A stretch of 64,000 nucleotides of DNA from Thalassobius sp965218685. GTDB taxonomy: Bacteria > Pseudomonadota > Alphaproteobacteria > Rhodobacterales > Rhodobacteraceae. The position numbers were made by a program, and so were the translations under genes. Positions 43,871-53,835 of this stretch are shown piece by piece (positions within the stretch are counted from its first letter, which is position 1; every line of letters starts with the position of its first letter). Under the pieces are notes generated by a model, which saw only the letters and a program-made list of their open reading frames with translations, searched no databases and was not told where the DNA came from. The stretch is taken from assembly GCF_965218685.1 (NCBI RefSeq), contig NZ_OZ244657.1:310001-374000 (forward strand), read 5' to 3'.

Positions 43871-43898
43871 AAAAGGCCCGCCATCCGGTGGGCCTTTT
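43871..43898. terminator. Bidirectional terminator between etfA and the DMT transporter
   Basis: AAAAGGCCC and GGGCCTTTT form a stem, with ATTTT following on the plus strand and TTGAATTGG after the A-rich arm on the minus strand. It lies 20 bases after etfA and overlaps the TAA of the convergent gene. Confidence 0.65.
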
Positions 43899-44739
43899 AT
43901 TTTGCCCGCAGCGACAGCCCCACCCCGCCCAACACGATCAGGGCCGCAATGACGAAGCGCAGGTCGGGCCATTCAGCAAGGAAGACGGCTCCGCCCGCGA
44001 TAGCTATGACCGGAACCGAAAGCTGCGCAACCGCAGCACGCCCCGCGCCCAGGGCCGGGATCAGGCTGTACCACAGCGCATATCCCAACCCCGAGGTGAT
44101 GGCGCCGGACAGGATCGCCAGAGCAACGCCCTCTGTGGTGAACTGAGAAATGTCGCTGACAGCTGGGCGTAAAAACCCCAACCCCAAACCGATTGGTGCG
44201 GCCAAAAGGAAATTAGCCGCGGTCGCCTGCAACGCGTCTGTCGCTTTGCGCCCCACCAGCGAGTAAACGCCCCAACCAACCCCCGCCAGCACCATCATGC
44301 TTGCGTGGAACAACGGGACCGAGACCTCCTCACGGGGCCACAAAAGCCAGACCAGCCCGGCAAAGGCCACCCCTGCCCCCAGCCAGCGCAAGGGCGGGAT
44401 GGCCTCGCGGTTCAGTACCGCGCCGGCGAACATGGTGACTTGGACCATGCCGAACAGGATCAACGCACCCAAGCCTGCATCCAACATTACGTAAGCGATT
44501 GAAAAACCGTAGATATAGATGATCAAGGATAGCACCGACAGCACCCTACCGGGCCCTCGGATCTGCAGCCCCCGGCGCAGGATCAGGGCCAACACCGCCA
44601 GGGTCAACGCGCCCGCAAACAGCCGGATGGTACCGAAATGCAGCGGGTCCATGCCCGCCTTGTCCAGCCCCATTCGGTTCAGAACCGAGTTGGCGGCAAA
44701 GGCGATCATGGTTAGGGCGGTCAGAACGAACAACTTCAT
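43897..44739 (-). CDS. DMT-superfamily (EamA) transporter
   Basis: The 280-residue product has about ten hydrophobic helices in two EamA repeats (for example FGMVQVTMFAGAVLNREAIP and GLGYALWYSLIPALGAGRAA). It is probably an inner-membrane exporter of a small metabolite, of unknown specificity. It lies downstream of groEL on the same strand but behind a terminator. It is distinct from the other EamA gene near 19 kb. Confidence 0.88.
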   Translation of the reverse strand: MKLFVLTALTMIAFAANSVLNRMGLDKAGMDPLHFGTIRLFAGALTLAVLALILRRGLQIRGPGRVLSVLSLIIYIYGFSIAYVMLDAGLGALILFGMVQVTMFAGAVLNREAIPPLRWLGAGVAFAGLVWLLWPREEVSVPLFHASMMVLAGVGWGVYSLVGRKATDALQATAANFLLAAPIGLGLGFLRPAVSDISQFTTEGVALAILSGAITSGLGYALWYSLIPALGAGRAAVAQLSVPVIAIAGGAVFLAEWPDLRFVIAALIVLGGVGLSLRAK

Positions 44740-44774
44740 GCCGGGTAAAGTGGCACAGACTGCGTAAAAGAAAA

Positions 44775-44796
44775 GGGGCCGCCCGAAGGCGACCCC
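44775..44796 (-). terminator. Intrinsic terminator after groEL
   Basis: A GGGGxCGCC/GGCGxCCCC stem with a CGAA/TTCG loop is followed by TTTTCTTTTA on the minus strand, about 26 bases past the groEL stop codon. Confidence 0.75.
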
Positions 44797-44822
44797 AAAT
44801 TCATCCGACTGGATGGCGTGAC

Positions 44823-46469
<1,647 letters not shown>

Positions 46470-46507
46470 TGTGCTTGCTCCTGTTTCTTAAATTCTGTCG
46501 TCGACGA

Positions 46508-46795
46508 TCAGGACAGGGTGCCCATGATGTCGGATTCTTTCATGATCAGCAGCTCTTCACCGTCGATGGTGATTTCGGTGCCGGACCATTTACCGAACAG
46601 GATGCGGTCGCCTTCTTTGACGTCCATGGAGATGCGATCACCATCTTCGTCACGCGCGCCTGCGCCAACGGCGACAACCAAGCCTTCCGCCGGCTTTTCT
46701 TTGGCGCTGTCGGGGATGATCAGCCCACCTGCGGTTTTTTCTTCGCTTTCAACGCGGCGTACCAGCACGCGGTCGTGTAGCGGTTTAAATGCCAT
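46508..46795 (-). CDS. groES: Co-chaperonin GroES
   Basis: GroES caps the GroEL chamber. The 95-residue product begins MAFKPLHDRVLVRRVESEEK and has the mobile loop KTAGGLIIPDSAKEKPAEG and GDRILFGKWSGTEITIDGEE. The start was placed at this ATG, with TTAGGAG upstream. It is the first gene of the CIRCE-controlled groESL operon. Confidence 0.99.
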   Translation of the reverse strand: MAFKPLHDRVLVRRVESEEKTAGGLIIPDSAKEKPAEGLVVAVGAGARDEDGDRISMDVKEGDRILFGKWSGTEITIDGEELLIMKESDIMGTLS

Positions 46796-46853
46796 CTCTG
46801 AGACTCCTAAGCTCAAAGTTTCCCTCTGGCCTCCTCCTCATGAAGCGAGGCCG

Positions 46854-46880
46854 TTAGCACTCACCATTGTCGAGTGCTAA
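46854..46880. promoter_or_regulatory. CIRCE element (HrcA operator) of groESL
   Basis: TTAGCACTC, 9 bases, GAGTGCTAA: a perfect copy of the consensus HrcA-binding inverted repeat, lying just downstream of the -10 and within the groES leader. HrcA repression of groESL is well established where CIRCE occurs. Confidence 0.97.
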
Positions 46881-46888
46881 CGGCGGCA

Positions 46889-46917
46889 TAGTTAGGAACA
46901 GCACAGAGGGGAGTCAA
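46889..46917 (-). promoter_or_regulatory. Predicted sigma-70 promoter of groESL
   Basis: On the minus strand TTGACT and TAACTA are separated by exactly 17 bases, with the CIRCE starting where transcription should begin. This is the classic layout of HrcA-repressed vegetative promoters. Confidence 0.75.
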
Positions 46918-46974
46918 CTGATTGTCCGGACAAATTCGACAAATTTTCATGCGGCGCTGCAGCATGAATTTCAC

Positions 46975-47631
46975 TTAGGTCACAAGCGCCTCGCGACCTG
47001 CATCGGACAAATCGTATGTGCCGACACTGACCTTGGTGAACCAGCCATAGTGATTGTCGCGCATCATCGTCGTGGCCTTGGCCACCTCGGCGCCTTTGGC
47101 AACCAGGCTGCCTTTACTGGGTCCGTGTTCGGCCAAATAGGCCGCGCAGCGCAGCGCCTCTTGCCGGTACGAGGTCACCAGCCCCTTGCGCACCGCCCCG
47201 CCCTGGTTGGGATCGCCCTGACGTCTCTCGAACTCTTTCATAAGCGTGTCTTGCCGCCGCTTGATCTTGCGCGGGCGGAAAGGCGCAGGGTCGTGGTGCA
47301 CCTGTACTTCGGCTGTATCCAGCTTGACCGTGATCACGCCCAGCCCAAGCCGTTTGCACAGACCAACATTGCCCTTGAACGCCCGCCATCCCGTGCGCCC
47401 CTTCCACCGGGGGACTGCCACATACACCTGATCCGTCAAAGCCTGACGCGCCACAGCCTGCTGCAACAATGTCAGGGAAAAGCCGGTCTTCAGCTCGATG
47501 ATCACCGGGGGTTCGCCTGCGCGCATGACCACAACATCCGCCGCGCCAATTTCGGATTTCACCTCATAACCCAAGGCCTGGAAGAACCGTTTCACCGGAT
47601 CATAGAGGTCAGTTTCGGAAATCTTGGCCAT
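46975..47631 (-). CDS. DUF2161-family protein, PD-(D/E)xK-like
   Basis: The 218-residue product resembles DUF2161 proteins, described as putative phosphodiesterases. An early EADxxx...ExK-type core is visible: GAADVVVMRAGEPPVIIELK (residues 28-47), consistent with a nuclease-like fold. The basic middle (RPRKIKRRQDTLMKEFERR) and a C-terminal wing-like segment (DNHYGWFTKVSVGTYDLSDA) suggest nucleic-acid binding. The biological role is unknown. It is divergent from the TraB/GumN gene. Confidence 0.75.
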   Translation of the reverse strand: MAKISETDLYDPVKRFFQALGYEVKSEIGAADVVVMRAGEPPVIIELKTGFSLTLLQQAVARQALTDQVYVAVPRWKGRTGWRAFKGNVGLCKRLGLGVITVKLDTAEVQVHHDPAPFRPRKIKRRQDTLMKEFERRQGDPNQGGAVRKGLVTSYRQEALRCAAYLAEHGPSKGSLVAKGAEVAKATTMMRDNHYGWFTKVSVGTYDLSDAGREALVT

Positions 47632-47728
47632 AGTTTTTTCTACTGCGCCGCGCGCGCCAGTCCAACCCCAGTTGCTGCGCTGCTGTAATTTGGTATCGTG
47701 CCAGCATCACTTCACAACCGAGGCCTGT

Positions 47729-48730
47729 ATGACCCGTATTCTGTTCGCCATTTTCCTGATCTGTCTCGCTCCTCTGGCGCAGGCCCGCTGCACCGAGAAG
47801 CTGGACATTTCCCCCCAAGTCCTGACCGAGCTACGGGCCAAAGCCGCCCAAGCCCCTTTTCATCGCGGTAATCTTTGGCAGGTCCAGAAGGACGGCGTGA
47901 CCTCGTACATTTTTGGCACGATGCATCTGTATGATCCACGCCATGCGGCCTCGCTCGAACGCCTGAAGCCCCTGATTGCGTCTTCCGAACAGGTGCTGGT
48001 TGAGGTGACCAAAAAAAGCGAGGCCAAAATGAAGACCTTGCTTGGGAAAAACCCGGACCTCTACTCCATCACCGAAGGCCCCAGCCTGATGGACCGGCTG
48101 GGCCCCGAAGCCTGGGCGAAACTAGTCGAAAAACTGCAAGGTCGTGGAACGCCTCCTTTCATGGCGGCCAAGCTTCAACCCTGGTTTCTGGGATTTTCAA
48201 TGATGCTGCCGAAATGCGCGATGGAGGACCTGAAGGCCAAACGGTTCGGCATCGACAAAAGCATCGAAGCCACTGCCGTAGACCTGAACAAACCCGTGCA
48301 ATCCCTGGACGATGTTGGCGATCTGCTGGCCTATTTCGCCAAGGACCCGCTGCCCAAACAGGTCGAAGACATGCGCTGGGGCCTGATGCTGGACCTGCCC
48401 GAGGACCCGACAACCTCGGGGATCACGGCCTTCTATTTCCAGGAAGAGACGCAGGTGGCCTGGGTCTATACCCTGCATTATTTCGAAACTCTGGCCGCGA
48501 CCGTCCCCGCAAAGGATGCGGCAAAGCTGCAAGAATTCACAACGCAGCTGCTGGATGACCTGATCATTGGACGCAATCAGCAGTGGGGGGAAACGCTGGC
48601 ACCGGAGCTGACGCAGACACCCAGTTTCGTCGCTGTTGGCGCCCTACATCTGCCGGGGGAATACGGCGTCCTCAGGATGCTGGAAAAGGCGGGATTTTCG
48701 GTTGAACGGCTTTCGTTGAATCAGCCCTGA
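47729..48730 (+). CDS. TraB/GumN family protein, exported
   Basis: The 333-residue product has a signal peptide (MTRILFAIFLICLAPLAQAR) and the TraB/GumN motifs YIFGTMHLYDPR (GTMH, near residue 57) and VGALHLPGEYGV (GALHLPG) near the C-terminus, with conserved histidines and glutamate fitting a metalloprotease-like fold. The protein is probably periplasmic. Members are known as putative peptidases, but the substrate here is unknown. Confidence 0.85.
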   Translation: MTRILFAIFLICLAPLAQARCTEKLDISPQVLTELRAKAAQAPFHRGNLWQVQKDGVTSYIFGTMHLYDPRHAASLERLKPLIASSEQVLVEVTKKSEAKMKTLLGKNPDLYSITEGPSLMDRLGPEAWAKLVEKLQGRGTPPFMAAKLQPWFLGFSMMLPKCAMEDLKAKRFGIDKSIEATAVDLNKPVQSLDDVGDLLAYFAKDPLPKQVEDMRWGLMLDLPEDPTTSGITAFYFQEETQVAWVYTLHYFETLAATVPAKDAAKLQEFTTQLLDDLIIGRNQQWGETLAPELTQTPSFVAVGALHLPGEYGVLRMLEKAGFSVERLSLNQP

Positions 48731-48749
48731 AACGCGGCATTTTAGGCGC

Positions 48750-48778
48750 GTGACAATCCTTTTTCCGCTGCCTATAAG
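48750..48778 (+). promoter_or_regulatory. Candidate promoter for the pyrophosphatase gene
   Basis: GTGACA and TATAAG are spaced by 17 bases, about 43 bases upstream of the start codon. The -10 is good and the -35 has one mismatch from TTGACA. Confidence 0.5.
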
Positions 48779-48820
48779 CCCGACAACAGCCCCTTTTTGA
48801 TGAATCTAAGGAATCTCAAC

Positions 48821-49741
48821 ATGACCACCCAGGTTTTTGGCCATAAATCCCCCGATACCGACTCGACCGGTTCGCCCATCGTCTGGGCCTGGTACCTGAA
48901 CGAGATCAAAGGCGTTGCCGCCGCCCCCAAACTGCTGGGTGAGCCCAACACCGAAGCTCTGTTCGTGCTGGAACGCTGGAACCTGGACAAGCCCGAGATC
49001 ATCGATGGTGTCGAAGCCGGCGCACCCGTCGTCATCGTTGACACCAACAACCCCGGTGAACTGCCCGAGAACATCAACGATGCGGACATCACCGCGATCA
49101 TCGACCACCACAAGCTGGTCGGCGGCCTGGAAACCAAAGGCCCGATCGATATCACCATCCGTCCGCTGGCCTGCACCGCCACCATCATGTACGACCTGAT
49201 GGGTGACGACGCCGCCAAGATGCCCGAAGCCATCAAAGGCGCCGCGCTGAGCTGCATCATCTCGGACACGCTGGAATTCCGCTCGCCCACCACCACCGAT
49301 CGTGACCGCGAAGTGGTCGAGGCGCTGGCCGCCGATCTGGGCGTCGACGTTGCCGCCTATGCCTCGGAAATGTTCGAAGCAAAATCCGATATCTCGGCCT
49401 TCTCGGACGCCGAGCTGATCCGCATGGACTCGAAAAAATACGAAGTCGACGGCACCAATTTCCGCGTTTCGGTTCTGGAAACCACCGCACCCAAGCTGGT
49501 TCTGGACCGCAAAGACAGCCTGATGGCCTCGTTCGCCGAAGTCGCCAAAGAGGACGGCGTTGACGAAGTTCTGCTGTTCGCCGTGGACATCCTGAACGAA
49601 GAAGCCACCCTGCTGGTCCCCAACGACGTGATCAAAGGCGTTGCTGAAAAATCCTTTGGCGCCACCGTGACCGGCGACACCGTTGTCCTGCCAGGCGTCA
49701 TGAGCCGGAAGAAACAAATCATCCCCAACCTGAAGGTCTGA
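48821..49741 (+). CDS. ppaC: Manganese-dependent inorganic pyrophosphatase (DHH family)
   Basis: The enzyme hydrolyses pyrophosphate from biosynthetic reactions. The 306-residue product has GHKSPDTDSTGSPI near the N-terminus, DTNNPGELP, the metal-binding IIDHHKLVGG, and the C-terminal DHHA2 region ending MSRKKQIIPNLKV with the conserved substrate-binding RKKQ. This is a family II PPase, not the soluble Mg-type. The ATG is preceded by AAGGA. A terminator follows at 49763. Confidence 0.96.
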   Translation: MTTQVFGHKSPDTDSTGSPIVWAWYLNEIKGVAAAPKLLGEPNTEALFVLERWNLDKPEIIDGVEAGAPVVIVDTNNPGELPENINDADITAIIDHHKLVGGLETKGPIDITIRPLACTATIMYDLMGDDAAKMPEAIKGAALSCIISDTLEFRSPTTTDRDREVVEALAADLGVDVAAYASEMFEAKSDISAFSDAELIRMDSKKYEVDGTNFRVSVLETTAPKLVLDRKDSLMASFAEVAKEDGVDEVLLFAVDILNEEATLLVPNDVIKGVAEKSFGATVTGDTVVLPGVMSRKKQIIPNLKV

Positions 49742-49762
49742 TCTGAACTCTGACAAGTTTCG

Positions 49763-49790
49763 AAAGGGCGTCCAGCGGGGCGCCCTTTTT
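49763..49790 (+). terminator. Intrinsic terminator after the pyrophosphatase gene
   Basis: AAAGGGCG pairs with CGCCCTTT around a 10-base loop, followed by TTTTTCG on the plus strand. Confidence 0.7.
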
Positions 49791-49894
49791 CGTTGCAGGC
49801 CCATTTCGGGTTCTTTGAGGGCCGATTTGTGCTGCGGCGTCATAGTGGTGTGATAGACAGGCGGCAAACAGCCATTGCCAGTCCGAGAGCCCCG

Positions 49895-50770
49895 ATGACC
49901 CAGATTATTTCCTCGCTTGCCCAGATTTCCAGCCGCTATGACGCTCTGTTCGTGGACCTGTGGGGCTGTGTTCATGATGGTGTTCAAGCCATGCCCGAGG
50001 CCGTCACCGCCTTGCAAGACTATCGCCGCAAGGGCGGGATCGTGGTTCTGGTCACCAACTCGCCCAAGCCGCGCGCGGGGGTCGAGGTTCAGCTTCAGAA
50101 ATTCGGCGTCCCCACCGATGCATGGGACACGATCGCCACCTCGGGGGACAGTGCGCGCTCGGCCATGTTCCGGGGCGCCGTTGGCGAGAAGGTCTTCTTC
50201 ATGGGCGAGTGGGAGCGGGACGAAGAGTTCTTTACACCGCTGAAGCTGCTGGAAGATCCGCTGAACATCGAACTGGTCGATCTGGATCAGGCCGAGGGCA
50301 TCGTGTGCTGTGGCCCCTTCGACCCGATGGCGGACCCCGCCGATCTGCGGCCCCAGCTGCTCTATGCCAAGACCAAGGGAATGAAGCTGCTATGCGCCAA
50401 CCCCGACATCGTCGTGGACCGCGGCGAAGTGCGCGAATGGTGCGCCGGTGCGGTCGCGCGCCTGTACACCGAAATGGGCGGAGAAAGCCTGTACTTCGGC
50501 AAACCCCATCCGCCAATCTATGATCTGGCGCGGCGGCGCCTGTACGCTTTGGGTCACGATATCCCGGACAGCCAGATTCTGGCCATCGGCGATGGCGCCC
50601 AGACCGATATCAAAGGCGCCACCGGCGAAGACATCGATTCCCTGTTCATCAGTGGCGGTCTGGCCCGCGCAGATACCAAAACGTCGCACCAACCGGACCC
50701 AGAAGCGTTAACCGCCTATCTGCAAAGGGAAATGTCCATGCCAACCTATACCATTGGACAACTCCGTTAA
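49895..50770 (+). CDS. HAD-IIA family hydrolase, TIGR01459-like
   Basis: The 291-residue product is a HAD-superfamily phosphatase-like protein with a C2-type cap. Motif I is in YDALFVDLWGCVHDG (about residues 15-29), motif II in LVTNSPKPR, and motif IV in LAIGDGAQTDIKGA. The substrate is not predictable. It follows the pyrophosphatase terminator on the same strand and precedes a MaoC hydratase gene. Confidence 0.9.
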   Translation: MTQIISSLAQISSRYDALFVDLWGCVHDGVQAMPEAVTALQDYRRKGGIVVLVTNSPKPRAGVEVQLQKFGVPTDAWDTIATSGDSARSAMFRGAVGEKVFFMGEWERDEEFFTPLKLLEDPLNIELVDLDQAEGIVCCGPFDPMADPADLRPQLLYAKTKGMKLLCANPDIVVDRGEVREWCAGAVARLYTEMGGESLYFGKPHPPIYDLARRRLYALGHDIPDSQILAIGDGAQTDIKGATGEDIDSLFISGGLARADTKTSHQPDPEALTAYLQREMSMPTYTIGQLR

Positions 50771-50782
50771 TCCAATTAGGAC

Positions 50783-50810
50783 TTGATTTTCTGCGACTGC
50801 AAAGTAATAA
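50783..50810 (+). promoter_or_regulatory. Candidate promoter for the MaoC hydratase gene
   Basis: TTGATT and TAATAA are separated by 16 bases, about 60 bases upstream of the start codon. Confidence 0.45.
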
Positions 50811-50871
50811 AGTTCCAACATGAGGGCCGCGAACGCCCAAAAATTACTCACCGAACCAAACGGAGGGTCGG

Positions 50872-51315
50872 ATGTTGGACAATTTACCTCGTGGAACGAT
50901 CTGCATCGAAGATATCGAGATGGGGATGACCCGTCATGTGCGGAAAGTCGTCACGGACGAAGATATCGAAATGTTTGCCAAGGTCTCGACCGACCACAAC
51001 CCGGTGCACCTGGATGAAGAATACGCCAAGGACACCATGTTCCATGGCCGCATCGCCCATGGGATGCTGACGGCAGGGCTGATTTCGGCCGTGATCGGCG
51101 AACAGCTGCCAGGCCATGGCACGATCTACATGGGCCAAAGCCTGAAATTCCTGGCGCCGGTCCGCCCGGGCGACATGGTAACGGCCGAGGTCGAGGTCGT
51201 GGATATCGAACACCAGAAACGCCGGGTCAAGCTGGACTGCCGCTGCATGGTCGACGGCAAGAAGGTTCTGGTCGGCGAAGCCACCGTGCTGGCACCGTCG
51301 CGTAAATTCGACTGA
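50872..51315 (+). CDS. MaoC-family (R)-specific enoyl-CoA hydratase-like protein
   Basis: The 147-residue product is a single hot-dog domain of the MaoC family. The catalytic motif KVSTDHNPVHLDEEYA with its Asp and His, followed by HGRIAHGMLTAGLIS, is intact. Such enzymes hydrate (R)-enoyl-CoA, in fatty-acid or polyhydroxyalkanoate metabolism. The exact chain specificity is unknown. GGAGGG lies 7 bases before the ATG. Confidence 0.9.
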   Translation: MLDNLPRGTICIEDIEMGMTRHVRKVVTDEDIEMFAKVSTDHNPVHLDEEYAKDTMFHGRIAHGMLTAGLISAVIGEQLPGHGTIYMGQSLKFLAPVRPGDMVTAEVEVVDIEHQKRRVKLDCRCMVDGKKVLVGEATVLAPSRKFD

Positions 51316-51407
51316 TCGCCTGACAAGGCAAAAAATGATGCGTCGCTGGTCAAGCCTGGGGCGCATCCCTGCTTGCGCATTTTGCCGTGGGCCGCTAGGC
51401 CTTCGAA

Positions 51408-52346
51408 ATGCGTATCATCCGTGACCATACCTATGTGAACGAAGAGGACCGCGGCGCCTCGGTTGCGATTGGCAACTTCGACGGCGTCCACCTGGGCCAC
51501 CAGGCGGTAATCGACTTGGCCCGCAAAGCTGGCGACGCCATCGGCGCACCACTGGGCGTCATGACCTTCGAGCCGCACCCTCGCCAGTATTTCGCCCCCG
51601 ACGCCCCGGCCTTTCGCCTGATGAGCCGCGAAGCCAAGGCGCACCGGCTGGAAAAACTGGGCGTCCAGCGCCTATACGAGTTGAACTTCAACGCCGCCCT
51701 GTCCGGCCTGACGCCCGAAGATTTCGCGCAGAAGGTCATCAAGGACGGGCTGGGCCTGAAACATGTGATCGTGGGCGCGGATTTCTGCTTTGGGCGGGGC
51801 CGCAAAGGCTCGACCGAAGATCTGATACGGTTTGGCGATCAAATGGGCTTTGGGGTCACTGTGACCGAGCTGATCGAGGGTGACACCGGCGAGGTGTCCT
51901 CTACCGCGATCCGCCAAGCGCTGACGGATGGCCGCCCGCGCGATGCTGCCGCGATGCTGGGCCACTGGCACCGGATCGAGGGCGAAGTAATCGGTGGCGA
52001 CCAACGCGGCCGCGAAATGGGCTATCCGACCACGAACATGTCCATCGACGGGCTGCACCAGCCGAAAATGGGTGTGTATGCGGTTCTGGTCGACGTGCTG
52101 GAAGGCCCCCACAAAGGCAGCTACCACGGCGCCGCTTCGATCGGGGTGCGGCCGACGTTCAACGGCGAAAAGCCGAACCTGGAAACCTTCATCTTCGATT
52201 TCACCGGCGATCTTTATGGCACACCTCTGTCCATCGGACTGGTCGACTATCTGCGCCCTGAAATGAAGTTCGATGGGCTGGAATCCCTGACTGCGCAGAT
52301 GGACAAGGATTGCCTTCAGGCCCGCGATATTCTTGGCGCGCTATGA
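51408..52346 (+). CDS. ribF: Bifunctional riboflavin kinase/FAD synthetase
   Basis: The enzyme turns riboflavin into FMN and FAD. The 312-residue product has the N-terminal nucleotidyltransferase domain (SVAIGNFDGVHLGHQ-type motif GNFDGVHLGH, GADFCFGRGRKG, TEVSSTAIR-like) and the C-terminal flavokinase domain (GREMGYPTTNM, ASIGVRPTFNGEKPNLETF). Length is normal. Its stop codon overlaps the next start (ATGA), implying cotranslation with the YcgN-like gene. Confidence 0.97.
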   Translation: MRIIRDHTYVNEEDRGASVAIGNFDGVHLGHQAVIDLARKAGDAIGAPLGVMTFEPHPRQYFAPDAPAFRLMSREAKAHRLEKLGVQRLYELNFNAALSGLTPEDFAQKVIKDGLGLKHVIVGADFCFGRGRKGSTEDLIRFGDQMGFGVTVTELIEGDTGEVSSTAIRQALTDGRPRDAAAMLGHWHRIEGEVIGGDQRGREMGYPTTNMSIDGLHQPKMGVYAVLVDVLEGPHKGSYHGAASIGVRPTFNGEKPNLETFIFDFTGDLYGTPLSIGLVDYLRPEMKFDGLESLTAQMDKDCLQARDILGAL

Positions 52347-52789
52347 CCCGGCCCCGGTTCTGGGAAACCGTCCCACTGAAGGACATGACCCGCGATGAAT
52401 GGGAAGCGCTGTGTGACGGCTGCGGCAAATGCTGCCTGAACAAGCTTGAGGATGCAGACACCGGCGAGGTCGCCCTGACCCGCGTCGCCTGCCGTCTTCT
52501 GGATGACGAAACGTGCCGCTGCACGCAGTATGAAATTCGCCACCAGTTCGTTCCCGAATGCATCGTTCTGAAGCCCGGTAACATCGACAAGAACCTTTAT
52601 TGGATGCCGGAAACCTGCGCCTATAAACTTCTGTGGAACGGCCATAAACTGTATAATTGGCATCCGCTGATCTCGGGCGATCCTGAAAGCGTGCACCGGG
52701 CTGGTGTCTCGGTCCAAGGGATAACAGTGCCCGAATTCGAGATCGACGAAGATGACTGGGAAGACCACCTGATAGAGGAGCCGCGCTGA
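52343..52789 (+). CDS. YcgN-family cysteine-cluster protein
   Basis: The 148-residue product belongs to the YcgN/YkgJ-like cysteine-cluster group: CDGCGKCCLNKLED near residue 24, then CRLLDDETCRC and PECIVL and a final PETCAY, giving the CxxxCxxCC-type metal ligands. The function is not known; the cysteines could bind zinc or iron. It overlaps ribF and its TGA overlaps the start of the following gene, so the three form a tight translational unit. Confidence 0.88.
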   Translation: MTRPRFWETVPLKDMTRDEWEALCDGCGKCCLNKLEDADTGEVALTRVACRLLDDETCRCTQYEIRHQFVPECIVLKPGNIDKNLYWMPETCAYKLLWNGHKLYNWHPLISGDPESVHRAGVSVQGITVPEFEIDEDDWEDHLIEEPR

Positions 52790-53832
52790 TGTTTTTCGCT
52801 TCGGACAATGCAGGGCCTGTGCATCCGAAGGTGATGCAGGCCGTGGCGGACGCAAATCAGGGCTATGCGATGGGCTATGGTGCTGATGCCGAAATGGCCA
52901 AGGTCCGCACCCAGCTGCGTGATCTGTTCGAGGCCCCCGACGCCGCGATCTATCTGGTCGGAACCGGCACAGCGGCAAACGCCTTGGCGCTGGCGACTTT
53001 GGGCGACCCTTGGCAGACGGTGTTCTGCGCGCCCACCGCCCATATCCACGAAGACGAATGCAACGCACCCGAATTTTACTCGGGCGGCGCCAAGCTGACC
53101 TTGGTGGGCAATGCGGACAAGATCACACCCGATGCCCTTCGCACCGCCATTCTGGCCGAAGAAACGCGCGGTGTGCATGGCCCGCAGCGCGGGCCGGTAT
53201 CGCTGACTCAGGTCACGGAACGCGGACAGGTCTATAGCCTGAGTGAGCTACAGGCGCTGACCGCCGTCGCCCGCAAATTTGGCCTGCCGACCTATCTGGA
53301 TGGCGCGCGCTTCGCCAATGCTGTGGCCGCGTTGGGATGCTCGCCTGCCGAAATGAGCTGGAAGGCGGGTATTGACGCCGTCAGCTTTGGCGGCACCAAG
53401 AACGGCTGCCTTGGCGTCGAGGCCGTGATCTTTTTTGACCCCGCCAAAGCGTGGGAGTTCGAACTGCGCCGCAAGCGCGGGGCGCATCTGTTCTCGAAGC
53501 ACCGGTATTTGTCGGCGCAGTTTCTGGGCTATCTGAGCGGCGATCTGTGGCGCGACATGGCCGACACCGCGAATGCTGCCTGCGCCCGCCTTGCCGCCGG
53601 GTTCGACACGGCGCAGGGCATTCAAATCCTGTTTCCGCCTCAGGCCAACATCATTTTCGCGGACATGCCGCGCGCATTGCACCAGCGACTGCATGATGGC
53701 GGCGCGACCTACTATATCACCCGCGGTACGCTTGAAGGCGACGACCCGGACGAGCCTTTGACCGGCCGATTTGTCTGTGACTGGTCGATCCAGAACGCCC
53801 AGATCGACAGGTTTTTAGACCTTTTGGGCTAA
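52789..53832 (+). CDS. Low-specificity threonine aldolase-like PLP enzyme
   Basis: The 347-residue product is a PLP-dependent beta-eliminating lyase-like enzyme of the threonine-aldolase family. It has the N-terminal SDNAGPVHPKVMQAVADAN, DGARFANAVAALGCS and the PLP-lysine loop SFGGTKNGCLG. It would cleave L-threonine or related beta-hydroxy amino acids to glycine and an aldehyde. The actual substrate is inferred from the family. It overlaps the YcgN-like gene by one base. Confidence 0.92.
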   Translation: MFFASDNAGPVHPKVMQAVADANQGYAMGYGADAEMAKVRTQLRDLFEAPDAAIYLVGTGTAANALALATLGDPWQTVFCAPTAHIHEDECNAPEFYSGGAKLTLVGNADKITPDALRTAILAEETRGVHGPQRGPVSLTQVTERGQVYSLSELQALTAVARKFGLPTYLDGARFANAVAALGCSPAEMSWKAGIDAVSFGGTKNGCLGVEAVIFFDPAKAWEFELRRKRGAHLFSKHRYLSAQFLGYLSGDLWRDMADTANAACARLAAGFDTAQGIQILFPPQANIIFADMPRALHQRLHDGGATYYITRGTLEGDDPDEPLTGRFVCDWSIQNAQIDRFLDLLG

Positions 53833-53835
53833 GCC

